From: Apodospora peruviana
Lineage: Eukaryota > Ascomycota > Sordariomycetes > Sordariales > Lasiosphaeriaceae
Reading direction: 5' to 3'
Assembly (NCBI GenBank): GCA_033439685.1
Contig: JAUEDM010000008.1
Location: 1,674,001 to 1,738,000, forward strand
Length of the DNA: 64,000 nt
The translations under genes were made by a program, and so were the position numbers. The notes beneath the pieces were generated by a model that was given only the letters and a program-made list of their open reading frames with translations, made no database searches and was not told where the DNA came from. Shown here in pieces: positions 45,330 through 54,294 of the stretch (position 1 is the first letter of the stretch; each line of letters opens with the position of its first letter).

Positions 45330-46666
45330 TGCGCCTGAACAGTCGCGTTCGCGGATATGCACAGCTGGGTCGCAAAAACGAAGGAATTGTACAGTATAGG
45401 GTCTTTCTTTGGTGTAATAATGAAGTGTGTGCAAATTTTCACGAGAAATATATGAATGCGCCGGCAGTCGCGTCTCAAACGCTTTTGTTGCGATGCACTC
45501 GACGCGAATCTGGCGACCGGGTTCTGGATGGTGGGGAACTGTGAAGTTGTCGACTGGGATGAACCCTTGTGAGCAGACTCTCAGCAGCCTGGGAGCATGT
45601 GGCATATGGCCCGAGCGCCAGCATCCCTCACTAGCGTCCTCAAGGTTACTCTTCCAAGAGAGTTCGGGACTTCGGATGAATAAGACTCGGACAACAGACG
45701 CCATCTGAAAACGATATTATTGAACCGACGCCAAACCGCTAGTTTTCCCGAACCTGGAATTAACTCTTTTCAAATTTAGCGGTGTTATTTTATTACAACT
45801 TAAAAAGCCTTTTTCTACAATGCTTCGGGCAATGGGCTCAAGCCGATGGCGTGTGCAAGTCGCTAGGTTTACCTTCGGCCCCAGGGGTTTAAAGATACCG
45901 GTAGTCTCTATAGGGCGAGAGTCGGGAAGTCCATTTCCTATTGTTAGCGTCGGCTTATTCCAGTCACATAACGCAGCGCGCTTTGCAAGCTCGACACCCT
46001 TAAGGAATGCCTGAAGAGCACCTTACTCGTATGCTCTAGCTTCTCGCTTATGGCCATGCAAAGCACTTCTCATGTTGACTTTTGCGAGTTCCTCGTCTGT
46101 CATCATCGTCCTCAATGCGGCAATCTCTAAGTAATGCCAGGTTGGTTTTTTAAAACATACGACTCACGTCGGCTAAGACCAAATTAAAGACACCAGCCTC
46201 CCGAAATAGAGGGCAGATAAAGGGTCTCATATAAGAGTCAAAGAGATAGCATGATAAAAGTGTCACATAGCCGTGTGTGCTTTAGGTAATGATCTAATGG
46301 TCACACTTGAGATACACATGCTCAAGCAAACCTGTTTCTCGGGCTCTCGATCAGTGAGTTGGAAATTCTAGAAAGACAATTGGTGTATCATGTACGCATG
46401 CTCCTGTCCAGCTTTCTCATTCCCAACAAGCTGGACATTTCTCGAAGCTTGGTAGGGGCAGTAGATCAAACCGAGGTGAGTGATTTACTACCTGTTTAGG
46501 TACTACCTACCTATCTAGATGGTTGCCCACAAGGGGGCTCTGAGAAGATGCATTCAAGAGCTCCTTTGGTTGATAATCCATCAGCATCTGTAGAAACCTC
46601 GAGCCAAATACATCGCGGCCAGCAATCCCGAGGGCGTCCTTATGGATGACATGAAAGCCACCATCG
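45330..46666. other. intergenic, no supported gene
   Basis: About 1.3 kb. The first 400 bp are the promoter and leader of the HIRIP3-like gene; 45720-46500 is AT-rich with no ORF worth reporting. No terminal repeats or transposase were seen. Confidence 0.5.
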
Positions 46667-47303
46667 TCACATCTGTCCCCTGGCAAGATCAATATCCAGC
46701 ACCACCAGTCTGGAATGCCCGGCAGCCAGTTGATGTGCAAGATCGTGGTCATCAAGGGAAACAACCTCGCCCTGCTGGTACGAATCCCCGCTCGGCATCA
46801 GCACCAGACGGTAGTGTGTGTCAACTGGTTTGATCATGTACGTCGTCCCATTAGCCGGGGCGAAGGTAACTACCGGACGCGGAGTCGATATGCGTTCTGT
46901 CAGTATGCCCTGTAAATAACGGTGCGCGCGTCCCAGCCCGGGTCTATTCCATGTCGTCGCGGTGATCGCCTTCGTCGTTCATATTCTCGTCGTCGTCGTG
47001 CCGGCCTTGGATCTGGCTGCCCGCCAGCATGATGTGCCGGTGGGCGTTTATCATGGTAGTCTGTTTGCCACCAGCGTTTATGTTGTATGTCCCGCCAATA
47101 GCGTAGTGCTGCCCTCTGTGGATGGTGATCGCGTCATGGCTATCCCGTGACACATTCAGTACGGCGATTGCATGGCATAAGACTTCCGGCTGGATACCGC
47201 CGCCGCTGGCGGTGATGGTAGGTGGTTTGGCGACTATGGTGTAGGTCTGTTCTTTGCTTGTGTAGTTGTGAATGATGATGTGGATGGTGTAAAGGTCGTC
47301 CAT
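46667..47303 (-). CDS. small uncharacterised protein, probable two-exon gene
   Basis: Exon 1 from ATG 47303 reads MDDLYTIHIIIHNYTSKEQT and continues as a beta-rich domain (TIVAKPPTITASGGGIQPEV, HAIAVLNVSRDSHDAITIHR, YAIGGTYNINAGG). The frame would stop at 46944 after a poor Asp/His-rich end. Further along the same strand, a frame with good composition runs from about 46890 (ERISTPRPVVTFAPANGTTY, VDTHYRLVLMPSGD, SRLVVLDIDLARGQM) to a TGA at 46667. One splice that keeps phase is donor GTGGCA after ATAAACGCTG with acceptor CTGACAG, but the donor is weak. No signal peptide. I do not recognise the family; the beta-strand pattern recalls small fungal lectin-like proteins, without any diagnostic motif. 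Confidence 0.45.
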
Positions 47304-47710
47304 CTTTGCGACAGTGCAGGATGATTTTGTAGTTGAGAATCAAAAGGGATGGTACTATAATGAGTAGTAATACGAGAGATTAGTTGACGGAGGAGTGGGT
47401 TTTATCTACACGCATTTTGCGAGAAGAGTATTAGTAGCCCCTTATTTATCGGTCTGTTTCAACCCTACATTGTTTGGAGTGGAAACAAGTTGGCACAACG
47501 GCCTTCCTCATGTTTAAATCGTCATTATTATCTGCAAACTCATCATCAGTCATCATTGAAATAAGGACTTGGAACCGTTCAGTTTGCTCATATACGAAAG
47601 ACGAAACAGATCATCATGGAATTCACAACAAAGCTTTGATTTATCGCACCGTAGCAAACGATACTGCAGGCTAGAGCAAAGCAAAAGCAAAGCCAGATAA
47701 TGCCTTATTC
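47304..47710. other. intergenic, no supported gene
   Basis: About 400 bp of AT-rich DNA holding the promoter of the small gene and the 3' region of the cycloisomerase homologue. Nothing else seen. Confidence 0.5.
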
Positions 47711-48574
47711 TCAAAGAGGACCAACAACTTTAGCCCAAACCTCCAGCAAGAGAAGTATCCCCATACACGTTGCAAGAGCCTCAATGACCACCCGTGCGAG
47801 CGTCCAATTCTGATTGTCTCCCTCACACGTCTTAGTATCAATCCGCTTAACCATAGGCAACCCAACAACAAAGTACGAAGCATACCCCAGCGAACCGACT
47901 TTCAACATCTTGCTTCTATCTTCATACGCAAACAAGTCCTCAAGCAAGGGGCTAGCCATAACAAAGGTCTCTGCAAAGGCCAGGCTGTACGACAGAAAGA
48001 GCACCGCCAACCCTTTTCCCACCGTTCCATCAAACCGCAATCTCTTGACAATCTCCCTCTCAGCAACCAAGAGGATACAGAAATACGGCATAAAGTACGC
48101 GTGGGTGAGTAGGTACATGAACAGCGGTACCGTCTGTCTAGGGTCTCGATGCTGGCCTAGAATATCCGACTCGAGATGCCACTTGCAGCATTTTCCATCC
48201 TCGACTACGTCAAACGTATACCGCATGCCCATCAGGTCGAAGAAATAGTGCGTCCCAAAGTAGGTGCCGAAACATACGACGATAAAGACCCATATGTTCA
48301 GTTTGAGCCAGTAGCTGTAGCCGTGGCTCTTTGTCCTGTAAGACAGGAGGAGGGCAGGTATGAGGATCGATGGAGAAGCGATTGTCAGCGAAAACAAAAA
48401 GTACTCCGCGTCGGACCAGCTGCGCAGGATGCCGGTTTGCATGACGAGCAGGACGGAGAGGATCCACAGGGGGCTTTGTGCCAGGATCAAGTGCTGGGTT
48501 CGTTCTTTTTCTTTTCTATTTTCATATGTCCTTGAAGTGGTGTCATTTTCTTTGTAAGTGCGAGGTTGTGCCAT
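47711..48574 (-). CDS. cycloeucalenol cycloisomerase (cyclopropyl sterol isomerase) homologue
   Basis: Single-exon, 287-residue multi-spanning membrane protein from ATG 48574. It is colinear with plant CPI1 (about 280 residues). Shared blocks are YWLKLNIWVFI, GTYFGTHYFF followed by RYTF, LTHAYFM, RSKMLKVGSLGYASYF, LPMVKRID, and the end ARVVIEAL with VWAKVVGPL. Plant CPI1 opens the 9beta,19-cyclopropane ring of cycloeucalenol to give obtusifoliol at the ER. A hydrophilic insert (VEDGKCCKWHLESDILGQH) between the third and fourth blocks is longer than in plants. The assignment rests on recalled family sequence, not a search. The catalytic role in a fungus is unproven. An upstream in-frame TTG extension is rejected for lack of an ATG. 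Confidence 0.75.
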   Translation of the reverse strand: MAQPRTYKENDTTSRTYENRKEKERTQHLILAQSPLWILSVLLVMQTGILRSWSDAEYFLFSLTIASPSILIPALLLSYRTKSHGYSYWLKLNIWVFIVVCFGTYFGTHYFFDLMGMRYTFDVVEDGKCCKWHLESDILGQHRDPRQTVPLFMYLLTHAYFMPYFCILLVAEREIVKRLRFDGTVGKGLAVLFLSYSLAFAETFVMASPLLEDLFAYEDRSKMLKVGSLGYASYFVVGLPMVKRIDTKTCEGDNQNWTLARVVIEALATCMGILLLLEVWAKVVGPL

Positions 48575-49038
48575 GATGAGTGCTTGCTGTGTGTTTGCGA
48601 GTCGAAATGCTTGATATTTGGAATATATTGGGTGACGTGCACAGGTCAAACTTGTGTGAGAGGATTGAGTGAGGTTGTTAGAATTCTGCGGCAAGGGTTG
48701 GGTTACTGGGTATTCCGTAATATATCAGCCGATCTTAACTGGGGCGCGGAGAGTTATCTCCCTAGAGCAGAATTGGATTAGCTGGGGATGCGGGGACTGC
48801 ATTGACGATCATTGTCTGGTTACCCGGTTGTGGATGGTTCACGCCATTACTTTATGAAGAGAAGAAATACACAAATGAGTACTTAGGGTAACCTTGATAA
48901 TTGGACCTGCACTTGATCCTGAATTGGAAGTTTAATTGAAGGGAAAATTGTAAATTATATACATGGGGGTATCCAAAACTCAATAACTGCTACTTTATCA
49001 TGAGTTCATCCAACATTCCACCCTATCTAGGGGTCTAT
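48575..49038. other. intergenic, no supported gene
   Basis: About 460 bp, AT-rich toward 48850-48990. Promoter of the cycloisomerase homologue and 3' region of the next gene. Nothing else seen. Confidence 0.5.
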
Positions 49039-49842
49039 TTACCACAGAAGCCAAAACATGAAAGGACTCGAAATCAAAATAATGGTTGCAGAGCCTTTGA
49101 AGCCCACATGCCCACCGCCACTGCCCGCAGGGACATCGCCAACAACCCCAGGCTGAGCCGGAGTGCCTGCCAACACTTTGGCCCCGGTCGGATACTGAAT
49201 GTTGTAGACTGGGGCGCTGGTCAAGGCCGCGGGCGTTCCCAGGCCGTGCGGACACGCGGCCTGGTTGGCGGCCGGCCAGTCGAGGGTGCACTGCTCATCG
49301 TATCCCCAAGTGCAGATGGCATCCATAATATTATAAAGAACGTGGTTATTTCCGACCCAACTGTCCTTCTGGTCGAGACAGCTGGCCAGAAAATTCATGC
49401 TGTTGGGTGCGCTCAGCGGCATCTTGCCGTCATCGGTGTAGATGAGGTCGGCGCATTCGGAGATGTCAACGTCCTCATACTCCATGGCCATCGCGCCCCC
49501 AGCCGTCGGCTTTTCCGTAGCCGAGTAGCCCGTGTAGAGATAGTTCCAGGCGTCGTAGCTGACGTCGTGGGCGCCCTGGGACTGGTCTATCCGCAGGAGA
49601 TTGACGCGACGGCCCTCGTAGCTGAGCGCGACGCAGATGTTGGTGCAGTCAACCGAGGGGGGCCAGTAGGCGATGCGGTCCGTGTTCACCTTACAGCCGA
49701 GTACGCCGACTGAGGACGAGTAGCTTTCGTGGGGAGTGACCCAGACGGTCCCGCTGTCGGCACAGACAAGGTGAGGGGCGGCCGTGAGCAGAGCGAGGAG
49801 AATAGTGGCCCGGCGCATGATGAATGAGTGACTGGCGATCAT
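49039..49842 (-). CDS. secreted, probably GPI-anchored Cys-containing surface protein
   Basis: Single-exon fungal surface protein of unknown function, about 267 residues. Two starts are possible: ATG 49842, or ATG 49818, which gives a cleaner signal peptide (MRRATILLALLTAAPHLVCA). The mature part contains paired cysteines and a region reading KVNTDRIAYWPPSVDCTNIC followed by VALSYEGRRVNLLRID. This resembles a double-psi beta-barrel (expansin/barwin-like) fold, but I see no certain catalytic pair. The end is a short Gly/Ser stretch (AGSGGGHVGF) followed by a hydrophobic tail (SATIILISSPFMFWLLW), as in GPI-anchor signals. Cell-wall or plasma-membrane surface location is inferred. Confidence 0.75.
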   Translation of the reverse strand: MIASHSFIMRRATILLALLTAAPHLVCADSGTVWVTPHESYSSSVGVLGCKVNTDRIAYWPPSVDCTNICVALSYEGRRVNLLRIDQSQGAHDVSYDAWNYLYTGYSATEKPTAGGAMAMEYEDVDISECADLIYTDDGKMPLSAPNSMNFLASCLDQKDSWVGNNHVLYNIMDAICTWGYDEQCTLDWPAANQAACPHGLGTPAALTSAPVYNIQYPTGAKVLAGTPAQPGVVGDVPAGSGGGHVGFKGSATIILISSPFMFWLLW

Positions 49843-50651
49843 TGTATCGCTGAAAACCAAAATGAACGTGATTGTTATTGAAGAGGAATGAAACCCACTG
49901 ACATGGTGCCGCCGCGTGGAGATATTGCGACACCGGGCTCAGGCGATGAGAGACATTGAACGACGCTGCGAAGGAAAAGAAAAGTGAGAAAGAACGCGCC
50001 ACGCGCTGCCAGTGGTGAGATTAAGCTCAGATTGCAATGTCTGAGGGGGGTTAGCGCCGCCTGTGTGGTCCAAAGCGATTGGCTCCCGCAACAGGCCGGG
50101 GAAAAGTTCCCCGGATCCACAACTCTTGGCAGGGTCCAAGGTCCAGCCAGTTGGTCCCGGACTTTTGGCCAGATTCACACTGTGATGTGATCCACTCTAT
50201 CAAAGAAAGTAAGGTAGCAAGCTGTTGTAGAGCTGAGACGAGAGTGAGGGTCTAACTGAGATATACCGTTCTAAACACTCTCGAGTCCAAAGTGATCTGA
50301 ATAACTGGCCTGTGCGCCAACGCAGAAACGGAAGGTATATAATGGACGCTTCGATTCCAATTTCTTTCGCTTTGCGACTTATCTCTTCCACCTCTCAACA
50401 CCGAACGCGAGGGAGCCGGCAAGTCATCCTTTAGCGCCGAGCAAGACTCCTGACACCTTAATCGATTTCACCTTCTCATATCTTGAAAGACAATTCATCC
50501 GCTGTGTCTGCCAGCCGTAAAAGGTCATTTTCGTCAAGAGCTAACGAACCACCATGTGAGTCAGCATTGAATTACTACGAGAATCAGTCTGGCGCATTTA
50601 TTGATAATTTCACTAGCACCGTCACCACGCATTCTTTCTCCCACATCCACC
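49843..50651. other. intergenic, no supported gene
   Basis: About 800 bp of upstream DNA for the surface-protein gene and for the broken ORF to the right. CT-rich stretch near 50390-50520. Nothing recognised. Confidence 0.45.
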
Positions 50652-51318
50652 ATGGGTGAATCTTTCCCGGCCCTGGAATGCTGGTATGAGGATGTCCATC
50701 TGTGTTTGGATAACAATTGCCTTGCTCGATGAATCGAGCAAGATGGTCCTCAGCCAGGCGATGACGGTGACGATGACGGCGATTCGATTTTTGACCACCT
50801 CAGCTGGTACAAAAGCCCGCACTAAAGCCCAAGATATCTTGTTGTCATCCAATACTTTTGAGGATGATGGGATATTTGACCACCTGAAGGATGCTGGCTG
50901 GAGTATTTCAGAGATCAACTCCAAAGAGACGTATCTCAAGATACTCGGGATTCTGGTTGAAGACGATGGCCTAAAGACCGCAGATTTATTCGAGGAGTAT
51001 ACGACCATAACTGCCAAAAGCTACTGTCCACCAAAGGACCGGATGCCTAGGGACAATTTTCCTGTCATGAGCTTCTCCAGTCGTCTAGACTTCCTCCATA
51101 AGTCACTGGAGACTCGCGGCGTGACTACGAGTGAAATTGCCACGCTCTTGAACGTGCTTAGAGCAGTTAAAGGTTCTACTCTGCAGGATGAGTTGACATG
51201 CCAATATAAGCTGTCGCACTACTATGAGCTGCCATGCGATGCGGAGATGGATCTTTCCTGGAGCGGTCTCATTGCTATCATTCGGGACTCGGACATCGAC
51301 AAGAATGAGGACCGCTAG
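50652..51318 (+). pseudogene. broken uncharacterised ORF with in-frame TGA and frame change
   Basis: From ATG 50652 the frame reads MGESFPALECWYEDVHLCLD, reaches TGA at 50730-50732, then continues in the same frame for 30 codons (DGPQPGDDGDDDGDSIFDHL) to TAA at 50823. A second frame is open from before 50743 to 51318 with protein-like composition (FEDDGIFDHLKDAGWSISEI, FSSRLDFLHKSLETRGVTT, LKTADLFEEYTT). Both parts contain a DDG(DS)IFDHL motif, encoded by similar DNA, so an internal duplication or a decayed gene is likely. The first TGA lies within a perfect palindrome. No family recognised. A real spliced gene is possible but I found no convincing introns. Confidence 0.35.
50721..50742. repeat. 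perfect palindrome around an in-frame TGA
   Basis: CTTGCTCGAT and ATCGAGCAAG are exact reverse complements separated by GA. As RNA this is a 9-bp stem with a UGAA loop, and the in-frame stop codon of the ORF starting at 50652 lies in that loop. Confidence 0.9.
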
Positions 51319-51880
51319 AGAGATGAGGGAGACGGTGGACTTGAGCCGCATTAGCTTACCTCAACCTTACACCACATACTTGATGGGATTGCAAGGTTTT
51401 CAGCGTTGATTTCGGTCTCTAGGAGAGGCCCTCGGGTAGTTACCGTAGTAATTTCATCGATAGGAATACGGTCAAACTCTCCAGGCGCCCTAAGAAGTAT
51501 CTGACTCCCGTCTCCTATATCACCGAATGTGTGACCTCTGAGTTTGCTGAACATATACCAGAGGGAATGTACACCTCTACGAGCAGTCCAGCCTTTAAAC
51601 CTAGTGCAATTACTTTCCATCAAGTTTACTCGGACGAATTTTATCAGCAAGATCAAATTATGGGCGTCAGCAGAAGAAATACTGGATTATGGTACGCAGT
51701 CCACGCCAATAGATCCTGCCGTGCTGCAGGCACAGCCACTACCCCTCTCGCCATTTCGAATTTTGACCACCATACCTTCGTGTACTGTACTTATTACTAT
51801 ATTACTATCAGTCAATATTATCAGCCTTGGAACCCTACCCGGCATAACCTTAACTCCAACTTCCAAGTTCTATAGACACA
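51319..51880. other. upstream region of HET gene
   Basis: About 560 bp with short ORFs in several frames and no motif. AT-rich just before the HET start codon. Confidence 0.45.
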
Positions 51881-53974
51881 ATGAGCCCTACATACAGATA
51901 TACCCCTCTCTCCCCCACCTCGGCCGAGATCCGACTCCTCACGATCCATCCCGGACCCTGGGACACAGATATCGAGTGCTCCCTCGAACATGTCTCGCTC
52001 GACGCCAAGCCAACATACGAAGCACTCTCCTACACATGGGGCGATCCAACAAACATTTCCTCTATTCTCTTCGGCCGGTCTCCCTGGTCCGTACGAACGA
52101 ACCTGAAAGCGGCATTGCAACGCCTCCGCCGGGAAGACAGCGAGCGCGTAATCTGGATCGATGCGCTCTGTATCAACCAGGATGACTTAGATGAGCGTGC
52201 AGAGCAGGTGCCTCGGATGTTTGAGATCTACACCCTCGCCGCCGGGGTAGTTGCGTGGCTAGGGGAACCGGAAGCCGACGGCGACCCGGCAATGGAGATG
52301 ATCCAAGACTTTGCATCCTGCGTGGATAAGGCTTCGAAAGATGGACGACTGGAGGACCTAAATCCGTTCGGCGACGTCACCACCCCCGAAGACCTGCAAA
52401 AGATCGGTTTCGATCTTTCGAAGCAGGACTGGCCTGCGCTGTGGACCTTCTTTCGACGATCATACTGGGAGCGCGTGTGGATTATCCAGGAGCTGGCTAC
52501 CTGCGGCGTCAGTTTACCTTCAGATGCTGAGACCAAAGACAGATGCCAGATCATCTGCGGGCCACACTCCATCCCCAAGCGCCTGCTCGACCATTTCTGC
52601 GCTTTCCTCGTCACCGTCTCCCGATCTCCGGCCTTCGTGTCACTCGAACAGATCCAAGAGCCAGCGCTTACCCTCGCCGCCAGCGGCGCCATTCCCGCGG
52701 TGGGCATGTACCTCATGATCCTGCAGCTCAGCGAGCAGGCAGCTTCCGAGGACGGCGACACGCGCGACATCGCCTGGCTGATGCAGATCACCAGGTCCTT
52801 CAAGGCCACCGACCCCCGCGACAAGATCTACGCGCTCCTCGGCCTCGCCCGTCAAAAAGACATTGTCGTGCCGGATTATTCGAAACTCGTAGACCAAGTA
52901 TTTACCGAGTTTATATTTCGTCTTATTCAGTCCGAACAGTCGCTCAACTGTCTCATGTTCAACCGCGCTCTAACCAACACTGATCAAAAGTGGCCATCTT
53001 GGATCCCTAATCCTACCGAAGACGACAACGACAACGATGGACTGAAACCAACCATACCGTGGGTTCTGTACAGAATGGGCTGGTATAAAGCCGACGGCGG
53101 AGTCGGCAGACCGTTAGACGTTGAGCTGCTGCAAACTGCTTCCCTTGGCACTGCACCCAGGAAGATACTTTTGGGTGTGAATGGAATCATCCTACCTTTG
53201 CTGGGCAGAATCGACCGCGTAATCGGCCCTTTTCTATCTAGCAACCTTCTTTCTGGTGACGAAGGGGGGCAGATCCGCGATCCCGAAGCCTTCGAAAAGC
53301 TACGAACAGAACTCCAAGCATTCGCCCAGTCGTTACCCAATGCTAAGCTACTAGAAACCTTTTGGCGCACGCTGGTCATGGACGGCGACAGGATCAGCGA
53401 CCCAGCAAACCCACTCACACCAGCACCGGAGCGGTTCAGGGAGCAGTTTATGGTCTGGGCTGACTTGACATTGCCGGGCCCCGCGGAATGTGGTGGCAGT
53501 GACAATACTAGTAGTGGCAGTGGAAGACATCATCGTGATTATCGTGACACCGACTCAGATGATGATGATGATGATGAAAGGTTCCAGTTCTCCTCGGACT
53601 ACTACTGGGAGAAAAGAGACAAACAACGAGACGAGTACTACGACCTGTTGGAACAGATGGCCTCTGAGTTTGGGCCCAACTCTGAAATGTGCATGGCTGA
53701 GCGGTGTTTTTTCACCACGGACGGCGGTGCGATGGGACTGGGGCCCTACTGCGTGAGACCCGGCGATGTGGTGGTTGTGCTCTTTGGGGCGAGTCATCTG
53801 ATTGTTCTCAGACCGTTGGAAGAGGAAGAAGAAGAGAACGGTTCAGCTGCTACAAAAAGGTATGAACTGATTGGAGATGCCTATGTCCAGGGCGGTATGC
53901 ATGGGGGTTATGTCAAACACTATTTGGATACTCGTAAAGATTTGTCGCAGGCGGAAAGATTTTGGCTTTGTTAA
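51881..53974 (+). CDS. HET domain protein (heterokaryon incompatibility type)
   Basis: Single-exon, 697 residues from ATG 51881. The HET domain (Pfam PF06985) spans roughly residues 45-210, with the three signature blocks YEALSYTWGDP, RVIWIDALCINQDDLDERAEQV and MFEIYTLAAGVVAWLGEP, and the trailing YWERVWIIQELA. HET domains are TIR-like cell-death inducers in allorecognition, but most genome copies are of unknown specificity. The C-terminal half contains a low-complexity Ser/Gly to Asp tract (SDDDDDDERF) and a final block CFFTTDGGAMGLGP followed by PGDVVVVLFGASHLIVLRP, which is usual in this family. No WD40 repeats or STAND ATPase are attached. Confidence 0.93.
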   Translation: MSPTYRYTPLSPTSAEIRLLTIHPGPWDTDIECSLEHVSLDAKPTYEALSYTWGDPTNISSILFGRSPWSVRTNLKAALQRLRREDSERVIWIDALCINQDDLDERAEQVPRMFEIYTLAAGVVAWLGEPEADGDPAMEMIQDFASCVDKASKDGRLEDLNPFGDVTTPEDLQKIGFDLSKQDWPALWTFFRRSYWERVWIIQELATCGVSLPSDAETKDRCQIICGPHSIPKRLLDHFCAFLVTVSRSPAFVSLEQIQEPALTLAASGAIPAVGMYLMILQLSEQAASEDGDTRDIAWLMQITRSFKATDPRDKIYALLGLARQKDIVVPDYSKLVDQVFTEFIFRLIQSEQSLNCLMFNRALTNTDQKWPSWIPNPTEDDNDNDGLKPTIPWVLYRMGWYKADGGVGRPLDVELLQTASLGTAPRKILLGVNGIILPLLGRIDRVIGPFLSSNLLSGDEGGQIRDPEAFEKLRTELQAFAQSLPNAKLLETFWRTLVMDGDRISDPANPLTPAPERFREQFMVWADLTLPGPAECGGSDNTSSGSGRHHRDYRDTDSDDDDDDERFQFSSDYYWEKRDKQRDEYYDLLEQMASEFGPNSEMCMAERCFFTTDGGAMGLGPYCVRPGDVVVVLFGASHLIVLRPLEEEEEENGSAATKRYELIGDAYVQGGMHGGYVKHYLDTRKDLSQAERFWLC

Positions 53975-54220
53975 GATATATTACTAGAGTTTATAAAATT
54001 ATGGCCTACCATACTTTGTTTGGTAAGGAGGTGAGTACTAGTTAATTTGAAGTCTCGAGAGAATGGATCAAAGAAACATGTTGCTCGCTTGTGTAAGCAA
54101 AATCTATTATCTGGTCATAATGGTCGTGAAAAACGCCCTCTACTACCCCCATATTTATTCTCGTACAATAGATACAATGTCCTCCGTTATTCGCCTGCTC
54201 TCAAAAGCACCAAGTATGCA

Positions 54221-54252
<32 letters not shown>

Positions 54253-54294
54253 AAAAGAATAGATCATGAACGTGGACGCATCTCAATGTTCTGA
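53975..54294. other. convergent 3' intergenic with A19GA16
   Basis: About 320 bp between two convergent genes. A19 at 54221-54239, one G, then A16 at 54241-54256. Nothing else. Confidence 0.7.
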
